DNA from: Bacteroidales bacterium
GTDB taxonomy: Bacteria; Bacteroidota; Bacteroidia; Bacteroidales; VadinHA17
Reading direction: 5' to 3'
Assembly (NCBI GenBank): GCA_016709865.1
Contig: JADJLX010000002.1
Location: 744,001 to 808,000, forward strand
Length of the DNA: 64,000 nucleotides
Shown: positions 61,267 through 64,000 of the stretch, in pieces
Position numbering within the stretch: position 1 is the stretch's first letter
How the letters are laid out: each line of letters opens with the position of its first letter
The notes under the pieces: generated by a model
Told to the model about the DNA's origin: nothing
The model's database searches: none
Seen by the model: the letters and a program-made list of their open reading frames with translations, nothing else
Position numbers and translations under genes: made by a program

Positions 61267-62709
61267 ATGAAAGAAAAATCAAACAAAGGAATGAGCCGCC
61301 GTAACTTCCTTGGTTTGTCAGCTGTTGGAGTTACCAGCCTGACAATACTTCCAAGTTATGTGATAAATGGTTTCCGCGTTGCACCGAGCGACAGAGTTAT
61401 AATGGGCACCATCGGCCTTGGCCGTCAGGCATTGTCAGATTTCAGAGGATTCGCAGGAGTTCCCGGACTTCAGGTAGTTGCATGCTGCGATGTTGACAGT
61501 ATTAAACAACAACGTTACAAGAAAACTGTTGAAGAGTGGCAGAAGGCAAAAGGCCTTGCTCCACGTTGCGATACCTATGAGCAGTATGAACAGTTATTGG
61601 AAAGAAAAGATATAGATGTGGTTGAAGTTGTTACACCTGATCATTGGCATGCTCTTATGTCTATTCATGCATGCCAGGCGGGGAAAGATGTGTATGTTCA
61701 GAAACCGCTTTCCTATACTATCCAGGAAGCACTTACAATGACAAAGGTTGCGAACGAAAAGAAACGTATCGTACAGGTCGGAAGTCAGCAGCGTTCCAGT
61801 AAGGAGTTCCAGAAAGCTATTGAGCTTGTAAGGGCCGGCAAGATTGGACATATTGAGAAGATCTATGCAAAAGTAGGTGATCCACCAAAGCCACTCGATC
61901 TTCCTGCACAGCCAATTCCGGGTAACCTGAACTGGAACCTCTGGTTAGGTCCGCTCAATGATGGCAAGATTGTTTACAATTCAGATCTCGCTCCTCAGAT
62001 TACTCTGGACCCTGTACAGAATGAAACCCTCTGGGGTGCATGGCGCTGGTATCTTGAGACAGGTAACGGCTATACAGCTGACTGGGGTGCTCATATGTTC
62101 GATATTGCACAGGCTGCAATAGGAATGGATGGTTCAGCACCTTGCGAGATAATACCTAAAGGATATAACGGAACAGAGTACATGACCTTCAAATATCAGA
62201 CAGGTGTTGTTATGACTGAGCAGCCTTACCTTGAGGATAATGCAGGTGCACAGGGTATTAAGTTTATCGGAACAAAAGGATGGATTGAGGTAGCACGCGG
62301 ATATATAGCATGTTCAGATGCATCACTCATCCCGGCTGAGATAGCTGGTAACCGTCCGCAGCCAAGAGTACCGGGACAGACCAGACCGGCAGGACAGGCT
62401 CGTCCGGCAAACGCACAGGGACAGGCTCCCGCTGCAAATCGTCCCGCTCCGACACAGGCCGGATTGCAGTTCGAAATCAGTTCACCACATATGCAGAACT
62501 TCATCGATTCAGTACGTTCACGTCAGAAACCTATTGCTTCAGTTGAAGTAGGTTGCAGTACTGCAATCACTTGCTGCCTCGGAAATATTGCAAATGAGCT
62601 CAAGAGACCAGTTAAATGGGATCCGGCTACATATACCTTTATTAATGATAAAGAGGCTTCTGAACACAGACTTATGAATTACGAGTACAGAAGACCGTAT
62701 CATTTATAA
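61267..62709 (+). CDS. Tat-exported Gfo/Idh/MocA family oxidoreductase
   Basis: This 480-residue protein has a twin-arginine signal (MSRRNFLGLSAVGVTSL). The NAD(P) Rossmann domain begins VIMGTIGLGRQALSDFRGF and includes VVEVVTPDHWHALMSIHA and AGKDVYVQKPLSYTIQEAL with the conserved Lys-Pro. The C-terminal domain contains GNGYTADWGAHMFDIAQAA with the typical D-x-G-x-H. An unusual Pro/Ala/Gln/Arg-rich low-complexity insert (about residues 362-397) interrupts the C-domain. Tat-exported members carry bound cofactor and act on glycosides in the periplasm, often making 3-keto sugars. It could work with the DUF1080 fusion at 57273-59360. Confidence 0.88.
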   Translation: MKEKSNKGMSRRNFLGLSAVGVTSLTILPSYVINGFRVAPSDRVIMGTIGLGRQALSDFRGFAGVPGLQVVACCDVDSIKQQRYKKTVEEWQKAKGLAPRCDTYEQYEQLLERKDIDVVEVVTPDHWHALMSIHACQAGKDVYVQKPLSYTIQEALTMTKVANEKKRIVQVGSQQRSSKEFQKAIELVRAGKIGHIEKIYAKVGDPPKPLDLPAQPIPGNLNWNLWLGPLNDGKIVYNSDLAPQITLDPVQNETLWGAWRWYLETGNGYTADWGAHMFDIAQAAIGMDGSAPCEIIPKGYNGTEYMTFKYQTGVVMTEQPYLEDNAGAQGIKFIGTKGWIEVARGYIACSDASLIPAEIAGNRPQPRVPGQTRPAGQARPANAQGQAPAANRPAPTQAGLQFEISSPHMQNFIDSVRSRQKPIASVEVGCSTAITCCLGNIANELKRPVKWDPATYTFINDKEASEHRLMNYEYRRPYHL

Positions 62710-62710
62710 C

Positions 62711-62745
62711 CAGTGCCCCCCAGCCCCCTAAAGGGGGTGTAGTTA
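62711..62745. repeat. Palindromic repeat CCCCCTAAAGGGGG
   Basis: CCCCCTAAAGGGGG (62724-62737) lies in GTGCCCCCCAGC...TGTAGTTAGGG, a dispersed repeat type frequent in Bacteroidota. It shares the CCCTAAAGGG core with 43082-43178. No T tract follows, so it is not a clear terminator. Nothing else is recognisable in 62746-62947. Confidence 0.6.
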
Positions 62746-62947
62746 GGGTTATGGAAAGAACATTGACAGGCGACAGGGAAACTTGTTGCCTGTTTTGTTT
62801 TTGTGGAAATGAACAATTATAAAAGCTCATTGTTAGACAGTAAGTTCAATGAAAACTTGTTTTATTAGAGTTTAATGCTGAAATTTGATACTTAGGATTT
62901 TGTACATTTCAGTATTCACAGGTAAAATTCATATTTAATCTATCAAT

Positions 62948-63346
62948 ATGGGTATAGCAGCAGTTCATATTTTACCGACTAATAAGACCCCTGAGGTCTT
63001 TCTTAATCCCGAGGGCAGTGTTAAGATAATCGGTAGGGCAATAGATGAAAGCAGAACAAAGTTTTCAGAACAGATATTAATCTGGATAGATGATTATCTG
63101 ACTAAACCTGCCGTTTCAACTGAAGTTATAATTGCCCTTGAGTACATGAACAGCTTTAATTCGATTATTATGGCTTCAATACTCAGAAAGCTATATCAGC
63201 TCAATGAGCTATCGAAGAAAATATCAATCAAATGGTATGTTGAAGAAGATGATGATGATCTTCTCGAAAGGGGAGAATATATCTCAACGACTTTTAATAT
63301 ACCGATTGAATTTATTAAGACTGATCAGATAAAGAGCTCTTACTGA
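62948..63346 (+). CDS. SiaC family regulatory phosphoprotein (DUF1987)
   Basis: The 132-residue protein matches DUF1987/SiaC: TPEVFLNPEGSVKIIGRAID at the start, WIDDYLTKPAVSTEVIIALE, YMNSFNSIIMASILRKLYQL and the acidic WYVEEDDDDLLERGEYIS. In Pseudomonas, SiaC is phosphorylated on a Thr within the YFNTSS-like loop and controls the cyclase SiaD. Here the corresponding loop is YMNSFNS, so a Ser would be the acceptor. No siaA, siaB or siaD lies in the window. The gene is monocistronic. Confidence 0.88.
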   Translation: MGIAAVHILPTNKTPEVFLNPEGSVKIIGRAIDESRTKFSEQILIWIDDYLTKPAVSTEVIIALEYMNSFNSIIMASILRKLYQLNELSKKISIKWYVEEDDDDLLERGEYISTTFNIPIEFIKTDQIKSSY

Positions 63347-63356
63347 TAATATCAGT

Positions 63357-64000
63357 TTACTTTTCCATAGGAAGATCAGATTTACTGCTCCACTCCTCCA
63401 TCGATCCGTCATATATAACCGGATCAAATCCTGCTATTAGCGCTGCTACATATGCTGCACTTGCAGAGTTTCCTGTATGACAATAAAAGACTGGTCTCGC
63501 GTTAGCCGGGATCTCAAGCTTACTGAACGTTTCTGCTATTTTCTGTGAATCGAAAAAACGGGTTGTTTTGGCATCATAGATCTCTGTCGGAGGCAGATTC
63601 TTTGCACCTTTAATATGTCCGGCACGGGGCAAACCGGTAGTTCCGTCGTACATAGCTTTTGCCCTCGCATCAATTATAGTGTATGATTTGTTTTCAAGGT
63701 TGGTTAACATCCATTTGCCATTTACCAGATTCTCATTTACTGATGGTTTAAACTTACCCTTAGCTGTTACAGGATTCTCTTTAGATATCTCATATCCTGC
63801 TTCTGCCCAGGCATCAAAGCCTCCATCGAGAATTGATACTCTTCCTTTTAATCCTATATGTTCAAGATTGACAAATACACGGCATACAGGTATGATATTT
63901 CCATATATTCCGCAAAGAACGATATGCGAGTTATTGTTCACACCAAGAGTCCGTAGCAATTTTACAATATCTTCTACAGGAGCAGGAACTGTAGATTCAG
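63357..64000 (-). CDS. Sulfurtransferase with tandem rhodanese domains (partial, N-terminus beyond window)
   Basis: The frame is open through the right edge (about 214 residues visible, no start reached), so the TTG at 63959 is internal. The visible part holds the end of the inactive first rhodanese domain (HIVLCGIYGN, VSILDGGFDAWAEAGYEIS) and the complete second domain (YTIIDARAKAMYDGT, AGHIKGAKNLP). The catalytic Cys is in PVFYCHTGNSASAAYVA, the loop CHTGNS sitting between the CGSGVT of thiosulfate and mercaptopyruvate sulfurtransferases, so the donor is uncertain. It is convergent with the SiaC-like gene (10 bases). Confidence 0.88.
   Translation of the reverse strand, partial: ESTVPAPVEDIVKLLRTLGVNNNSHIVLCGIYGNIIPVCRVFVNLEHIGLKGRVSILDGGFDAWAEAGYEISKENPVTAKGKFKPSVNENLVNGKWMLTNLENKSYTIIDARAKAMYDGTTGLPRAGHIKGAKNLPPTEIYDAKTTRFFDSQKIAETFSKLEIPANARPVFYCHTGNSASAAYVAALIAGFDPVIYDGSMEEWSSKSDLPMEK

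Noticed and set aside
63357-63959. Complete gene starting at 63959
   Set aside because: The TTG there is internal: the frame continues open to base 64000 and only part of the first rhodanese domain is visible.

Overview
The window is chromosomal DNA from a member of the Bacteroidota, probably an anaerobic or facultative marine/sediment Bacteroidales or Marinilabiliales type. The evidence is the type IX secretion protein PorQ, the fused CcsBA cytochrome c synthase, type B L31, a DUF5777 beta-barrel, a TonB receptor, Bacteroidota-type promoters (TTTG, 19-20 bases, TAnnTTTG) and leaders with little Shine-Dalgarno sequence. About fifty genes are packed on both strands. No insertion sequence, phage, CRISPR array or rRNA is visible. 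There is one tRNA gene (tRNA-His).

Layout. 1-16 kb is mostly housekeeping: a partial AI-2E family permease, Hsp20, a five-gene operon rsfS-ftsH-cdsA-psd-flavodiiron protein, birA, pyrE, a Nudix hydrolase, coaD, lon, rpmE2, an acetyltransferase-like protein and a lipid-linked oligosaccharide flippase. 16.5-25.3 kb is a tight operon. It places three genes that look like leucine/branched-chain acyl-CoA catabolism (methylcrotonyl-CoA carboxylase beta, methylglutaconyl-CoA hydratase-like, acyl-CoA dehydrogenase) directly before HMG-CoA reductase, a GYDIA-type GHMP kinase, diphosphomevalonate decarboxylase, mevalonate kinase and a LarE-like sulfur transferase. The end product of the first part (HMG-CoA) is the substrate of the second. 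The same window also carries ispH of the competing MEP pathway. 25-31 kb holds a flavin reductase, lipA, a UbiA prenyltransferase and ccsBA.

31-39.5 kb is a respiratory cluster. A Crp-type regulator diverges from a multihaem lipoprotein. Facing it is a seven-gene operon: monohaem lipoprotein, DUF5777 barrel, heptahaem cytochrome, cytochrome b, Tat-exported four-cluster ferredoxin, NrfD-type membrane protein and an Ig-like anchored protein. No molybdopterin catalytic subunit is present. 39.6-47.2 kb has GPP34, an M48 protease and an electron-transfer operon (etfB-etfA-membrane Fe-S protein-CCG protein-acyl-CoA dehydrogenase) that should pass electrons from acyl-CoA to menaquinone.

47-64 kb holds a DMT exporter, porQ-cmk-ispH, pfkA, a DUF362 ferredoxin, a CDF metal exporter, a YqeY protein, a TonB receptor with a small partner, a DUF1080-glycoside hydrolase fusion, a methyltransferase-Lgt fusion, a Tat-exported Gfo/Idh oxidoreductase, a SiaC-like protein and a partial thiosulfate/mercaptopyruvate sulfurtransferase.

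Two conserved genes (ftsH, porQ) each contain a one-base frameshift, so residual sequencing error is possible. Intergenic spaces carry several families of palindromic repeats. The most distinctive is a nested-palindrome element of about 198 bp, present in two full copies plus a fragment. Promoter and operator calls rest on reading motifs by eye.
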